Shown here in pieces: positions 8,042-15,181 of a stretch of 35,052 bases of DNA (the stretch's first letter is position 1; the number at the start of each line of letters is the position of its first letter). Both the position numbers and the translations under genes were made by a program. This stretch comes from Micavibrio_A sp040381535. GTDB lineage: Bacteria; Pseudomonadota; Alphaproteobacteria; Micavibrionales; Micavibrionaceae. The notes beneath the pieces are model-generated. The model was not told where the DNA came from, made no database searches, and worked only from the letters and a program-made list of their open reading frames with translations. Location: the NCBI GenBank assembly GCA_040381535.1, contig JBEIHF010000024.1:1-35052 (forward strand), given 5' to 3'.

Positions 8042-9346
8042 ATGGCCGATGCTGCAATTGCGCAAGAAATAGCCCCCCAAGGCGCGAAAAGATCCATCTT
8101 TGCGTGGTGCTTGTATGATTGGGCGAACTCGGCGTTTTCGACCGTCGTCATCACCTTCGTGTTTTCCGTGTTTTTCGCGCGCGGCATGGTGGGCGATGAA
8201 ACGCAAGGCGCGCAGATGTGGAGCTACGCGGTTGCCATATCCGGTATCGCCATCGCCATCCTCGGCCCCGTCTTCGGAGCGATTGCAGACCATTCCGGCC
8301 GCCGCAAGACATGGATCTTTTGGTTGTCCATTCTTTGCATCATCGGAACGGGCTTGCTCTGGTTCGCGCAGCCGGTGGCGAGCAATGTCAACATCATCTT
8401 CATTCTGGGCTGCGTGATCGTCGCCAATATCGGCTACGAACTCGGCATCGTGTTCTACAACTCCATGCTCACACATGTGGCGCCCAAACATCTTATAGGC
8501 CGCGTGTCGGGATGGGCGTGGGGTTTGGGTTATCTCGGAGGGCTTCTCGCGCTGGCGCTGGCTTTGTTCGGCCTCATGGGCGTGGGCGATATGGAGCCAT
8601 GGTTCGGCGTAAGCGGGCAGGATTCCGCGAACGTTCGCGCCACGGGCCCTCTGGCCGCGATATGGTTCCTCGTATTCATGATCCCGATGTTCTTGTGGAC
8701 GCATGATATCGAACGCTCGCCGTTGCCGATGGGCGAAGCCATCCGCTTGGGCTTCAAGCAACTCGGCCGCACATTGCGCGAAGTCAAACACCATAAAAAC
8801 CTCGCGCAATTTCTGGTGGCTTCTGCTGTGTACCGCGACGGGCTGAACACGCTTTTCACCGTCGGTGGTTTGTATGCAGCGGGCGTCTACAAAATGGATT
8901 TCATCGAAATTCTTTTCTTTGGCATCGGGCTTAACGTCACGGCGGGTGTCGGCGCGTTTTTGTTCGCGCATCTCGATGACAAGATCGGCTCCAAACGCAC
9001 CATCGTTATTTCGCTGATCGGTTTGATTATCGCGGGTTCGGCTGTGCTTATGTCCCATGACAAACTTGTTTTCACCGGTCTGGCTTTGCTGCTCGGCCTA
9101 TTCATGGGGCCGGTACAGGCTGCATCCAGAACACTCGCAGGTCGTCTTGCCCCCGCAGGCATGGTCGCACAGACATATGGTTTATATGCCTTCACGGGCA
9201 AATCGGTAGCCTTCATGGGGCCTTTGGCCTATGCCGCCGCCACGCATTATTACGGCCTGCAGCAAGCGGGCATGTTTTCAATTATACTGTTCTGGATTTT
9301 GGGTCTGGGACTTTTGACATGGGTGGAGGAGCGCCGTGACGATTAA
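8042..9346 (+). CDS. UMF1/Atg22-type major facilitator superfamily transporter
   Basis: The 434-residue polytopic protein has about 12 hydrophobic segments. The N-terminal sequence FAWCLYDWANSAFSTVV is highly characteristic of the UMF1 (Atg22-like) MFS family, and GAIADHSGRRKTWIF matches the conserved MFS loop between helices 2 and 3. A second such loop, DDKIGSKRTIV, lies in the C-terminal half, and the GPVQAASRTLAGRLAP stretch is also family-typical. The substrate is not known for most bacterial members. AAGGAG at 8027-8032 supports the ATG. Its last 11 nt overlap the GTG start of an AmpD-like amidase, so the two are probably co-expressed. That pairing makes a role in uptake of cell-wall fragments worth considering, which is inference only. 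Confidence 0.92.
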   Translation: MADAAIAQEIAPQGAKRSIFAWCLYDWANSAFSTVVITFVFSVFFARGMVGDETQGAQMWSYAVAISGIAIAILGPVFGAIADHSGRRKTWIFWLSILCIIGTGLLWFAQPVASNVNIIFILGCVIVANIGYELGIVFYNSMLTHVAPKHLIGRVSGWAWGLGYLGGLLALALALFGLMGVGDMEPWFGVSGQDSANVRATGPLAAIWFLVFMIPMFLWTHDIERSPLPMGEAIRLGFKQLGRTLREVKHHKNLAQFLVASAVYRDGLNTLFTVGGLYAAGVYKMDFIEILFFGIGLNVTAGVGAFLFAHLDDKIGSKRTIVISLIGLIIAGSAVLMSHDKLVFTGLALLLGLFMGPVQAASRTLAGRLAPAGMVAQTYGLYAFTGKSVAFMGPLAYAAATHYYGLQQAGMFSIILFWILGLGLLTWVEERRDD

Positions 9347-10052
9347 ACCCAAACTTTCCCCGAATTTCGATGACCGCAAAGGCGTAACGCCCTCACTGAT
9401 TATCCTGCATTACACAGGCATGGAAGAAGCGAAAGCCGCATTGAAACGCCTGATAGATCCCGAATCGAAAGTCAGCGCGCATTACACGGTCGATGAAGAC
9501 GGTACGGTCTATCAGCATGTGGATGAGAGCATGCGCGCATGGCACGCTGGCCATTCTTTCTGGCGCGGACAAAACGACATCAACGCGCATTCCATCGGCA
9601 TCGAACTTGTGAACCCTGGACATGAATGGGGATATCGTCCGTTCACAGGGCACCAGATGAAAAGCTTGAACGAACTTTGCTTGGATATCATGGTCCGCAA
9701 CGAAATCGAATTCGAAAACGTGCTGGGCCATTCCGATATCGCGCCTTCGCGCAAACAAGACCCCGGCGAATATTTCCCGTGGCATGAACTGGCGCGCCAC
9801 GGCATTGGCGCGTGGCCTGACCCGTCCGATGACGATGTGGTGAGGGCGGGCGGCATCAATATCGAACGCGCGCTGCTTGATTTTGGGTATGATCCGCGGG
9901 TGAAACTGCGTGAGAATATCACGGCCTTTCAACGCCATTTCGTGCCCGAAGCCTTCGTCAACGGCCATGCGGGAGAGGCTGATTCTGTTACCAAAATCCG
10001 GCTCTACGCCTTGCTTGCAGGGCATTTTCTTGAACCCGATCTCAATAAGTGA
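9336..10052 (+). CDS. N-acetylmuramoyl-L-alanine amidase, AmpD-like (Amidase_2)
   Basis: The 238-residue enzyme should cleave the lactyl-amide bond between MurNAc (or anhydroMurNAc) and L-alanine. The Amidase_2 zinc ligands are visible as His25 (IILHYTGM), His132 (LGHSDIAP) and Asp142 (KQDPG); Glu90 in SIGIELVN is the usual structural or catalytic acid. A C-terminal region (about 165-238: NIERALLDFGYD, ITAFQRHF) resembles a peptidoglycan-binding helical domain. There is no signal peptide, which favours a cytoplasmic, recycling role like AmpD over a secreted one, although the C-terminal domain is more like AmiD. It starts at GTG with GGAGGA 5 nt upstream and overlaps the transporter gene by 11 nt. 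rnpB begins 13 nt after its stop. Confidence 0.93.
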   Translation: MTIKPKLSPNFDDRKGVTPSLIILHYTGMEEAKAALKRLIDPESKVSAHYTVDEDGTVYQHVDESMRAWHAGHSFWRGQNDINAHSIGIELVNPGHEWGYRPFTGHQMKSLNELCLDIMVRNEIEFENVLGHSDIAPSRKQDPGEYFPWHELARHGIGAWPDPSDDDVVRAGGINIERALLDFGYDPRVKLRENITAFQRHFVPEAFVNGHAGEADSVTKIRLYALLAGHFLEPDLNK

Positions 10053-10058
10053 TACAAC
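10030..10058 (+). promoter_or_regulatory. Candidate rnpB promoter inside the amidase 3' end
   Basis: TTGAAC (10030-10035) and TACAAC (10053-10058) are separated by exactly 17 bp. A start about 7 bp downstream would fall at 10065-10066, which is where the first strand of the RNase P RNA P1 helix begins. Each hexamer matches the sigma-70 consensus at only 4 of 6 positions, so spacing and position carry the argument. The element overlaps the last codons of the amidase gene. Confidence 0.55.
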
Positions 10059-10065
10059 GCCCGCT

Positions 10066-10446
10066 ACTGGCCGGAAGGCTGGACGGCCGCGGCGTTTGCC
10101 GAGGAAAGTCCGGGCTTCACGGAAATACGGTGCCGGATAACGTCCGGACGGGGCAACCCGATGGAAAGTGCAACAGAAAAACAAACCGCCGATGGCTCGC
10201 CATAGCAATATGGCTTGATCAGGTAAGGGCGAAACGGTGCGGTAAGAGCGCACCGCGGACTTGGTAACAAGGACGGCATGGCAAACCCCACCGGAAGCAA
10301 GACCAAATAGGAATGACATATGCCCGCGTTTCCGGGGTCGTTATTCGGGTAGGTTGCTACAGGTGTTTGGCAACAAACATCGCAGAGGAATGGTCGTCGG
10401 TGGCGCAAGCCATTACAAAACCCGGCTTATAGGCCTTCCGGCTAGT
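10066..10446 (+). ncRNA. rnpB: RNase P RNA (bacterial type A)
   Basis: This is the catalytic RNA of RNase P, which removes 5' leaders from tRNA precursors. The 5' strand of P1 (10066-10079) pairs with 10433-10446 over 14 positions, including one G-U pair, which fixes the ends. The universally conserved core GAGGAAAGTCCGGGC is at 10101-10115 and the 3' core ACAAAACCCGGCTTATAG runs from 10415 to 10432. Internal landmarks include GGTGCGGTAAGAGCGCACC, the GGTAACAAGGACGG stretch and AAACCCCACCGGAAGCAAGACC, typical of helices P11-P14 and the specificity domain. About 380 nt is normal for the type A RNA. A T run at 10446-10450 directly follows the P1 closing strand. It lies between the amidase gene and a converging unknown gene. 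Confidence 0.98.
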
Positions 10447-10453
10447 TTTTATT
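10433..10453 (+). terminator. Probable rnpB terminator formed with the P1 3' strand
   Basis: The 3' strand of the P1 helix (10433-10446) is followed immediately by TTTTTATTT. P1 pairs with the far 5' end of the RNA, so it is not a simple local hairpin, but the T tract directly at the RNA's end is the expected exit point. Confidence 0.45.
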
Positions 10454-10459
10454 TATCGA

Positions 10460-10981
10460 TTATAGTTTCAAATCATTGCTTTTTGCGAACGGGCTGGCCA
10501 TGCCGACGGTGCGAAACGCAACCGCCGCGGCCTTGGCGCCAAAATCTTTCAGCATCTCAACCACTGTTTTGCCTTCCGCCGTTTGATCGAATTTCGGTGC
10601 AAGGGCATCGATGGTGCGAAAACGCAAGACGATTTCATTGTCGCAATCAGGATGTGCCTTGACGCCGCGGGCTAGCAAAAGTTCCACCAGACCTGTGGGG
10701 AATTCTTCGCCGCGCTGGCGTGCGCTTTCAATGGCGAGGTCCACAAGGCTTCCCTTCATAACGCCGTCTTTGACGGCGAAGGTGACTTCCTGATGGGCAT
10801 CCGCATACGCGTTGATGAGCTGGGATGCAATTCCTGCACGCAGATGTTTGCACGCTGTGCGCAGGCACAGATCTTCCCCATATGCCGCAACCAATCGGCT
10901 CAGTTCCGCTCCGCATTCATCAATGGGCACATTTCTTTGCATGAAGGCGTTTAAAGGCGCCTCTTCGGTAATTTTAGACAT
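10460..10981 (-). CDS. Unrecognised helical protein, possibly with ankyrin-like repeats
   Basis: The 173-residue protein appears mostly helical and soluble, with no signal peptide or membrane segment. The segment GLVELLLARGVKAHPDCDNE resembles the second helix and loop of an ankyrin repeat, and the preceding VKDGVMKGSLVDLAIESARQRG could be another degenerate unit, but the match is weak and I do not assign a family. I chose ATG 10981 (MSKITEE), preceded by GAGAG; a GTG at 10990 would add three residues. It converges on rnpB, its stop lying 13 nt past the RNA's 3' end. The small membrane-peptide gene upstream is on the same strand but separated by a terminator. Confidence 0.75.
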   Translation of the reverse strand: MSKITEEAPLNAFMQRNVPIDECGAELSRLVAAYGEDLCLRTACKHLRAGIASQLINAYADAHQEVTFAVKDGVMKGSLVDLAIESARQRGEEFPTGLVELLLARGVKAHPDCDNEIVLRFRTIDALAPKFDQTAEGKTVVEMLKDFGAKAAAVAFRTVGMASPFAKSNDLKL

Positions 10982-11058
10982 ATCTCTCACACCCGTCTTA
11001 TTCTTATTGTTTATAGAAGCGGGAAATTATGCCCGTTTCTTACTTTTGTAAATCCAAA

Positions 11059-11097
11059 TAAAACAGCCCGCACCAATTTCCGGGACGGGCTGTTTTA
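11059..11097 (-). terminator. Rho-independent terminator after the 47-aa membrane-peptide gene
   Basis: A 12-bp inverted repeat (11059-11070 with 11086-11097; core AAAACAGCCCG / CGGGCTGTTTT) encloses a 15-nt loop. Read on the minus strand it ends in TTTTATTTGG, 20 nt beyond the stop of the small gene. The A/T flanks would also allow some function on the plus strand, but no plus-strand gene ends nearby. Confidence 0.8.
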
Positions 11098-11117
11098 CTT
11101 TCATAAGTCTTTGTTTC

Positions 11118-11261
11118 TTAGGCCAGGTTTATGAAACCTGCTTTTTGAAACAGCGATATGGCTTTGTCGAGTTCAGCGGATTGGTAGGCAGAAAAAGCGA
11201 TAGTTCCCACATACAGTCCACCACTCACGGCAAGCGCCATGACGATCAGTATCATAAGCAT
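11118..11261 (-). CDS. 47-residue single-span membrane peptide, unrecognised
   Basis: A short gene reads ATG at 11261 to TAA at 11118. The product begins MLMILIVMALAVSGGLYVG, a hydrophobic helix of about 19 residues, and continues with a polar amphipathic stretch (SAYQSAELDKAISLFQKAG) ending INLA. GGGGA (complement of 11271-11275) lies 9 nt before the start, a strong ribosome-binding site, and a good terminator follows 20 nt after the stop. Together these make a self-contained expression unit. The helix could be a membrane anchor or an uncleaved signal; no lipobox is visible. I do not recognise a family and give no function. Confidence 0.72.
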   Translation of the reverse strand: MLMILIVMALAVSGGLYVGTIAFSAYQSAELDKAISLFQKAGFINLA

Positions 11262-11441
11262 TAGTTATACTCCCCACACACACATTGAGTATTAAGTTGC
11301 TAAGTGAGCATAGAGTTACCATAACAATTTATAACGGGCAAGGTTTTTTTCATAAATAATTATTTTTTCTTATAACTAATTGAAATATATATAAAATATC
11401 ATATTATAATAAGCTTGTTTATAACACAGGAACAAACAAAG

Positions 11442-11486
11442 ATATCCACAGATATGCGTATTTCCTGTGGAGGAGTCTGTGGAAAT
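11442..11486. promoter_or_regulatory. Cluster of three DnaA-box-like sequences
   Basis: ATATCCACA (11442-11450) matches the DnaA box TTATCCACA at 8 of 9 positions. TGTGGAGGA (11466-11474) and TGTGGAAAT (11478-11486) resemble it on the other strand with more mismatches. All three share the core CTGTGGA or its complement, and the last two are direct repeats 12 bp apart. DnaA binding is inferred from sequence only. Confidence 0.4.
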
Positions 11487-11510
11487 CGCTACGCGCCGTT
11501 GCTCAACCCC

Positions 11511-11550
11511 CAAAACCCATGCTATCCCATAAATATCCATGCTATACCAA
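11511..11550. promoter_or_regulatory. Candidate MraZ operator: 10-bp-period CCA repeats
   Basis: Four consecutive 10-bp units end CCCAT, CCCAT, TCCAT and ACCAA (11511-11550), giving (A/T)TGG every 10 bp on the minus strand; the preceding unit ends ACCCC and may be a fifth. MraZ of E. coli is known to bind TGGGN repeats separated by 5 nt, the same period. Within the array CCATGCTATNCCA recurs 20 bp apart (11517-11529 and 11537-11549). The array ends 65 nt before the mraZ start, so autoregulation of the dcw cluster is the natural reading. Confidence 0.68.
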
Positions 11551-11615
11551 TAAGGAACGGTGTGGGCTCCTAAGGTTTTCTCACACATCGGTTTCCAAGG
11601 ACTTCCGCACGCTGC

Positions 11616-12071
11616 ATGGCACTGTTTCTGTCAACGCATATCAATAAGGTCGATAAGAAGGGACGCGTCTCCGTGCCTGCCCAATTCCGCGATCAATTGT
11701 CGGCCGAAGCGTTTCAGGGAATCGTTCTATTCCGCTCCCACGCGCATCCAGCGCTCGAAGGTTTCGCATGGTCCTACATGGAGGAAATCTCCCGCCGCCT
11801 TGAAAATTTCGATCTGTTCTCCGCAGAGCAGGATGATCTCGCCACCACCGTGTTCGGTGAGTCCGTGCAACTCGCATTCGATGGCGAAGGCCGTGTTGTA
11901 TTGCCGGTCGATCTGATGCGATTCGCGGGCGTCGTCGAACAGGCAGCGTTCGTAGGTTTGGGAAACAAGTTTCAAATCTGGGATGCCGCAGAACTCGAAA
12001 AACGCCGCACCGAAGCGCGCCGCAATGTGCGCGACAAAAACCTGACACTGCCGAAAGGGGAAGCCGCATGA
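11616..12071 (+). CDS. mraZ: Transcriptional regulator MraZ
   Basis: The 151-residue protein has two SpoVT/AbrB-like half-domains, each carrying the family's DxxxR motif: DKKGRVSVP (residues 13-21) and DGEGRVVLP (residues 89-97). MraZ proteins form ring oligomers that bind tandem repeats in their own promoter and repress the dcw operon. A matching repeat array is present at 11511-11550, supporting autoregulation here. MALFLSTHINKVDKKGR is a typical alphaproteobacterial N terminus, so I kept the ATG at 11616 despite a distant ribosome-binding site. It is the first gene of the dcw cluster and overlaps rsmH by 4 nt (ATGA). Confidence 0.98.
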   Translation: MALFLSTHINKVDKKGRVSVPAQFRDQLSAEAFQGIVLFRSHAHPALEGFAWSYMEEISRRLENFDLFSAEQDDLATTVFGESVQLAFDGEGRVVLPVDLMRFAGVVEQAAFVGLGNKFQIWDAAELEKRRTEARRNVRDKNLTLPKGEAA

Positions 12072-12991
12072 ATCACTTCCCCGTGATGCTGCCCGAAGTA
12101 TTGGCGACTCTGTCTCCCAAAGACGGCGAAGTCTATGTCGACGGCACGTTTGGGGCAGGGGGTTACACCCGCGCGTTTTTGGAATCTGCAGATGGCACGG
12201 TGATTGCAATCGACCGCGACCCCGCCGCCATTTCCCGCGCCAATGCGATGAAGGATGAATTCGGAGAACGTTTAATTTTCATCCACGGACGCTTCGGCGA
12301 CGCGCTGGAGCTGGTCAAGGCTGCAGGCTACGAACAGGTCGATGGTTTCGTCCTCGATGTCGGTGTATCAAGCATGCAATTCGACGAAGCCCAACGCGGC
12401 TTCTCCTTCCGCTTCGATGCGCCGCTCGATATGCGTATGGACACGTCTTTGGGCGATACCGCCGCCGATCTCGTCAACACGATGGAAGAAGAAGACCTCG
12501 CAAATCTCATTTACAAATACGGCGATGAACGCAAATCCCGCTATATCGCCCGCGCCGTGGTGGAAAGACGCCCCATCACCACCACGTTGCAGCTGGCCGA
12601 TCTCATCCGCGAAGTCGTTTTTAAATCCCCCAAGGACAAGATAGACCCCGCCACGCGCACGTTTCAGGCGCTGCGCATCGCCGTCAACGATGAACTAGGC
12701 GAACTCGAACGCGGCCTTGTTGCCGCCGAAAAACTTTTGAAAGAGGGCGGCCGTCTCGTCGTCGTCTCCTTCCACTCCCTCGAAGACGGCATCGTCAAAT
12801 CGTTTCTCTACGAACGCACCGGTAAAACGCCAAACGTTTCCAAATACCTCCCTCTTGCGCAAGACAATTCCCCGCGCACTTTCACCCTCTATCCGAAAAA
12901 ACCCCTCGATCCTTCAGAATCCGAAACCTCCCAAAATCCACGTTCCCGTTCCGCACGCCTCCGCGGTGCAGTTAGAAGAGGGGACGCATGA
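12068..12991 (+). CDS. rsmH: 16S rRNA (cytosine(1402)-N(4))-methyltransferase
   Basis: This 307-residue SAM-dependent enzyme methylates N4 of C1402 in the ribosomal decoding centre. Visible family blocks are HFPVMLPEVL at the N terminus, the SAM-binding loop VDGTFGAGGYT (about 24-34), AIDRDPAAI, FIHGRFGD, GFVLDVGVSSMQFDEAQRGFSF, the LDMRMD motif, TFQALRIAVNDEL and VVSFHSLEDGIVK. The C-terminal end (SRSARLRGAVR) is also typical. The length is normal. The start overlaps mraZ by 4 nt and the stop overlaps ftsL by 4 nt, so translation is coupled on both sides. Confidence 0.98.
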   Translation: MNHFPVMLPEVLATLSPKDGEVYVDGTFGAGGYTRAFLESADGTVIAIDRDPAAISRANAMKDEFGERLIFIHGRFGDALELVKAAGYEQVDGFVLDVGVSSMQFDEAQRGFSFRFDAPLDMRMDTSLGDTAADLVNTMEEEDLANLIYKYGDERKSRYIARAVVERRPITTTLQLADLIREVVFKSPKDKIDPATRTFQALRIAVNDELGELERGLVAAEKLLKEGGRLVVVSFHSLEDGIVKSFLYERTGKTPNVSKYLPLAQDNSPRTFTLYPKKPLDPSESETSQNPRSRSARLRGAVRRGDA

Positions 12992-13449
12992 GATTATTCC
13001 GCATTTCCAATTTTCTCTCGCTCGTTGTCGCCACCGCGTTCGGCGTGCTGTTGTTCTGGACATCGCAAGCGGTTCAGCAAAAAGAAGATCAACTGGGTGA
13101 ACTGAAAAATAACCTCGCGCAGGAAACTGAAACCGTGCGCGTGCTCGGCGTGGAATGGGATTATCTGAACCGTCCGCAGCGCCTTGAAAAAATGGCGGTC
13201 GAGCATCTGGGCATGGAATTGCCCTCCGCCACCGAAGTCGTCAAGCAGGTTAAGGATATTCCTGAACCAAGCCCGCTGATCATTCCCTACAATCCCGAAT
13301 TGGCGCAGGAAGTATCGGCGCAAGTCCCCGCAAAACCGCCCCAGCAAAAATCCATACCGCTAAAGGCTGAAACCATTTCGCCTTCGAAGGCCGACAAACA
13401 AAGCTTTGATAAACTGATTCAGAGCTTGGATGGAGGCACGGATGAATAA
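12988..13449 (+). CDS. ftsL: Cell division protein FtsL
   Basis: This 153-residue bitopic protein has a short cytoplasmic N terminus, one membrane helix (about residues 8-27) and a periplasmic coiled coil (QQKEDQLGELKNNLAQETETV, about 31-51). The segment following it, LGVEWDYLNRPQRLEKMA, is the conserved FtsL signature of alphaproteobacteria. FtsL acts with FtsB and FtsQ and helps activate FtsWI at the division site. The C-terminal third is rich in Pro, Lys and Ser and is probably disordered; it is longer than in E. coli (121 residues). The gene overlaps rsmH by 4 nt and ftsI by 8 nt. Confidence 0.95.
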   Translation: MRLFRISNFLSLVVATAFGVLLFWTSQAVQQKEDQLGELKNNLAQETETVRVLGVEWDYLNRPQRLEKMAVEHLGMELPSATEVVKQVKDIPEPSPLIIPYNPELAQEVSAQVPAKPPQQKSIPLKAETISPSKADKQSFDKLIQSLDGGTDE

Positions 13450-15181
13450 TTTCAACCGCGCCAAAATTCAGGTTTCGGGACAAAAACGCTCCGTGCTCGA
13501 TATGGCGCGCTCGCGCCTGATGCTGCTTTCATTATTCTTTATAATCACCTATATCGTTATAGCCGCGCGCATCTTTGACCTCACCATCATTCAGGGAGAA
13601 ATGAAAAAGGGTGAAGAAACGGTATCGATGCTGGAAGCCGAACCGGTGCAAAAGAAAATCGCACACCGCGCCGATATTCTGGACCGCAATGGCATCATCC
13701 TCGCACGCTCTTTGAAAACTGCATCACTTGCCGCAGACCCCGAACTGATCCCCGACAAACAAATCGTTGCCAAAGACCTCATCAAAATCTTTCCCGAACT
13801 CACCTACGGCGAAACGCTCAAAAAACTGCAGGAACCTCGCCGTTTCGTATGGATAAAACGCAATATGACGCCGGACGATCAATACAAAATTTTGTATCTC
13901 GGCCATCCGGGTCTTTCGTTCATGGAAGAGGAACGCCGTTTGTATCCGCAAGGGCCCTTGGCCTCCCACATTGTAGGCTTCACGAACACGGATGATCGCG
14001 GCCTCGCTGGTCTCGAAGCAGGTTTCGACAAGCTTCTGATGGAAAGCGGCGAGCCGTTGATGACCACCATCGATGTGCGCGTTCAACACGCGCTTCGCCG
14101 TGAAACCGCCAACGCCATCAAAAAATTCAACGCGGTCGCAGGCGCGGGTGTGGTGATGGATGTCAACACGGGCGAAATTCTTGCCGCGGTTTCGCTACCT
14201 GATTTTGATCCGCACAAGGTGAATGACAAAGACAAGAACACGATGTTCAACCGTTTGACGCTCGGCGTATTCGAACCGGGATCCACGTTTAAAATCTTTA
14301 CCACCGCCGCCGCCATCGAAAACGCAGGCGCGGGCATGGGCGCAACTTATGATGCCACAAAGCCTTTAAAGGTCGGCCGTTTCACGATCAGCGATTACCA
14401 CGCCGAAAAACGCGTCATGACATTGCCTGAAGTCTTCATGCATTCTTCTAATATCGGCTCCGTCAAAATGGCGCAACAGGTGGGCACCGAACAATTCCAG
14501 AATTTCCTGTCCGATCTCGGCCTGTTCAAAGCCCCCGATATCGAAATCCCCGAAGTCGGCGCGCCGCTTATTCCCAAGCCATGGAAAGAAATCAACACAA
14601 TGACGGCGGCTTTCGGCCATGGTATTGCCGTATCGCCGTTGCAGCTTGTCACCGCCTCAAGCTCGATTATGAACGGTGGCATTTTGGTGAAACCCACTTT
14701 GGTATTGGATAAAACGCTCAAAAAAGACAAAGGCAATTCTATTCGCGTCGTCTCTGAAAAAACTGCACACCGTATGCGCCAGCTAATGCGCCTTGTTGTT
14801 ACGGGTGGCACGGGCGGCAATGCCGACGTCGCGGGTTACAACGTCGCGGGCAAAACCGGCACGGCCGAAAAAGATTCTGGCGGCAAATACGATCAAAACA
14901 AACTGCGCTCAAGCTTCATGGCGTTCTTCCCCGCGGAAAATCCCAAATACGCGGTTTACATTCTGGTGGATGAACCCAAAGGCAACAAGGAAAGCTACGG
15001 TTACGCCACGGCGGGCTGGGTTGCCGCGCCGGCTGTTAAAAAAGTCATTGAATCCATTGTAGCGATCGAAGGTATCAAGCCGCAGGACAGCGACGAACTC
15101 GGCGGTACGCTCGATGCTTACGTGAAAACTAAAGAACAGATAGCAAAGGAGAAGCAGCTTGCAGCTCTCGCAGCTCACTAA
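13442..15181 (+). CDS. ftsI: Septal peptidoglycan transpeptidase FtsI (PBP3)
   Basis: The 579-residue class B penicillin-binding protein crosslinks septal peptidoglycan. A membrane helix lies near residues 26-46 (LMLLSLFFIITYIVIAA), followed by the pedestal domain (HRADILDRNG, PQGPLASHIVGF). The transpeptidase domain carries the SxxK motif GSTFK (Ser281, Lys284), SSN (335-337) and KTG (471-473). I chose the ATG at 13442, with GGAGG five nt upstream; the in-frame ATG at 13430 would add four residues and lie within that ribosome-binding site. It overlaps ftsL by 8 nt and the TTG start of murE by 23 nt. Its glycosyltransferase partner FtsW is encoded further along the cluster. Confidence 0.98.
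   Translation: MNNFNRAKIQVSGQKRSVLDMARSRLMLLSLFFIITYIVIAARIFDLTIIQGEMKKGEETVSMLEAEPVQKKIAHRADILDRNGIILARSLKTASLAADPELIPDKQIVAKDLIKIFPELTYGETLKKLQEPRRFVWIKRNMTPDDQYKILYLGHPGLSFMEEERRLYPQGPLASHIVGFTNTDDRGLAGLEAGFDKLLMESGEPLMTTIDVRVQHALRRETANAIKKFNAVAGAGVVMDVNTGEILAAVSLPDFDPHKVNDKDKNTMFNRLTLGVFEPGSTFKIFTTAAAIENAGAGMGATYDATKPLKVGRFTISDYHAEKRVMTLPEVFMHSSNIGSVKMAQQVGTEQFQNFLSDLGLFKAPDIEIPEVGAPLIPKPWKEINTMTAAFGHGIAVSPLQLVTASSSIMNGGILVKPTLVLDKTLKKDKGNSIRVVSEKTAHRMRQLMRLVVTGGTGGNADVAGYNVAGKTGTAEKDSGGKYDQNKLRSSFMAFFPAENPKYAVYILVDEPKGNKESYGYATAGWVAAPAVKKVIESIVAIEGIKPQDSDELGGTLDAYVKTKEQIAKEKQLAALAAH

Larger units (their letters stand above)
11262..11615. other. 354-bp AT-rich intergenic regulatory region upstream of mraZ
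   Basis: This gap separates the minus-strand 47-aa gene from mraZ. It holds a very AT-rich stretch (about 11336-11420), three CTGTGGA-type boxes at 11445-11483, one GANTC site (GAGTC at 11473-11477) and a four- to five-copy 10-bp-period repeat (11511-11550). The mraZ ribosome-binding site is weak: AAGGA at 11597-11601 is 14 nt from the ATG. I could not settle on one promoter; TTGCTC (11499-11504) with TATCCC (11523-11528) is one weak possibility overlapping the repeats. Confidence 0.75.

Noticed and set aside
8000..9058. A minus-strand open frame of over 350 codons continuous with msrA and antisense to the MFS gene
   Set aside because: Only the part up to 7999 matches MsrA. The upstream part has shadow-like composition (rich in Arg, His, Asp), no recognisable domain, and lies fully opposite a well-supported transporter gene.
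11336..11490. Idea that the AT-rich block plus DnaA-like boxes is the replication origin
   Set aside because: Only one box is close to consensus and none of the usual alphaproteobacterial origin neighbours is present. A regulatory role is simpler.
11376..11588. Minus-strand 70-codon frame in the mraZ leader
   Set aside because: It crosses the AT-rich and repeat regions, has odd composition rich in Tyr and Cys, and lacks a ribosome-binding site.
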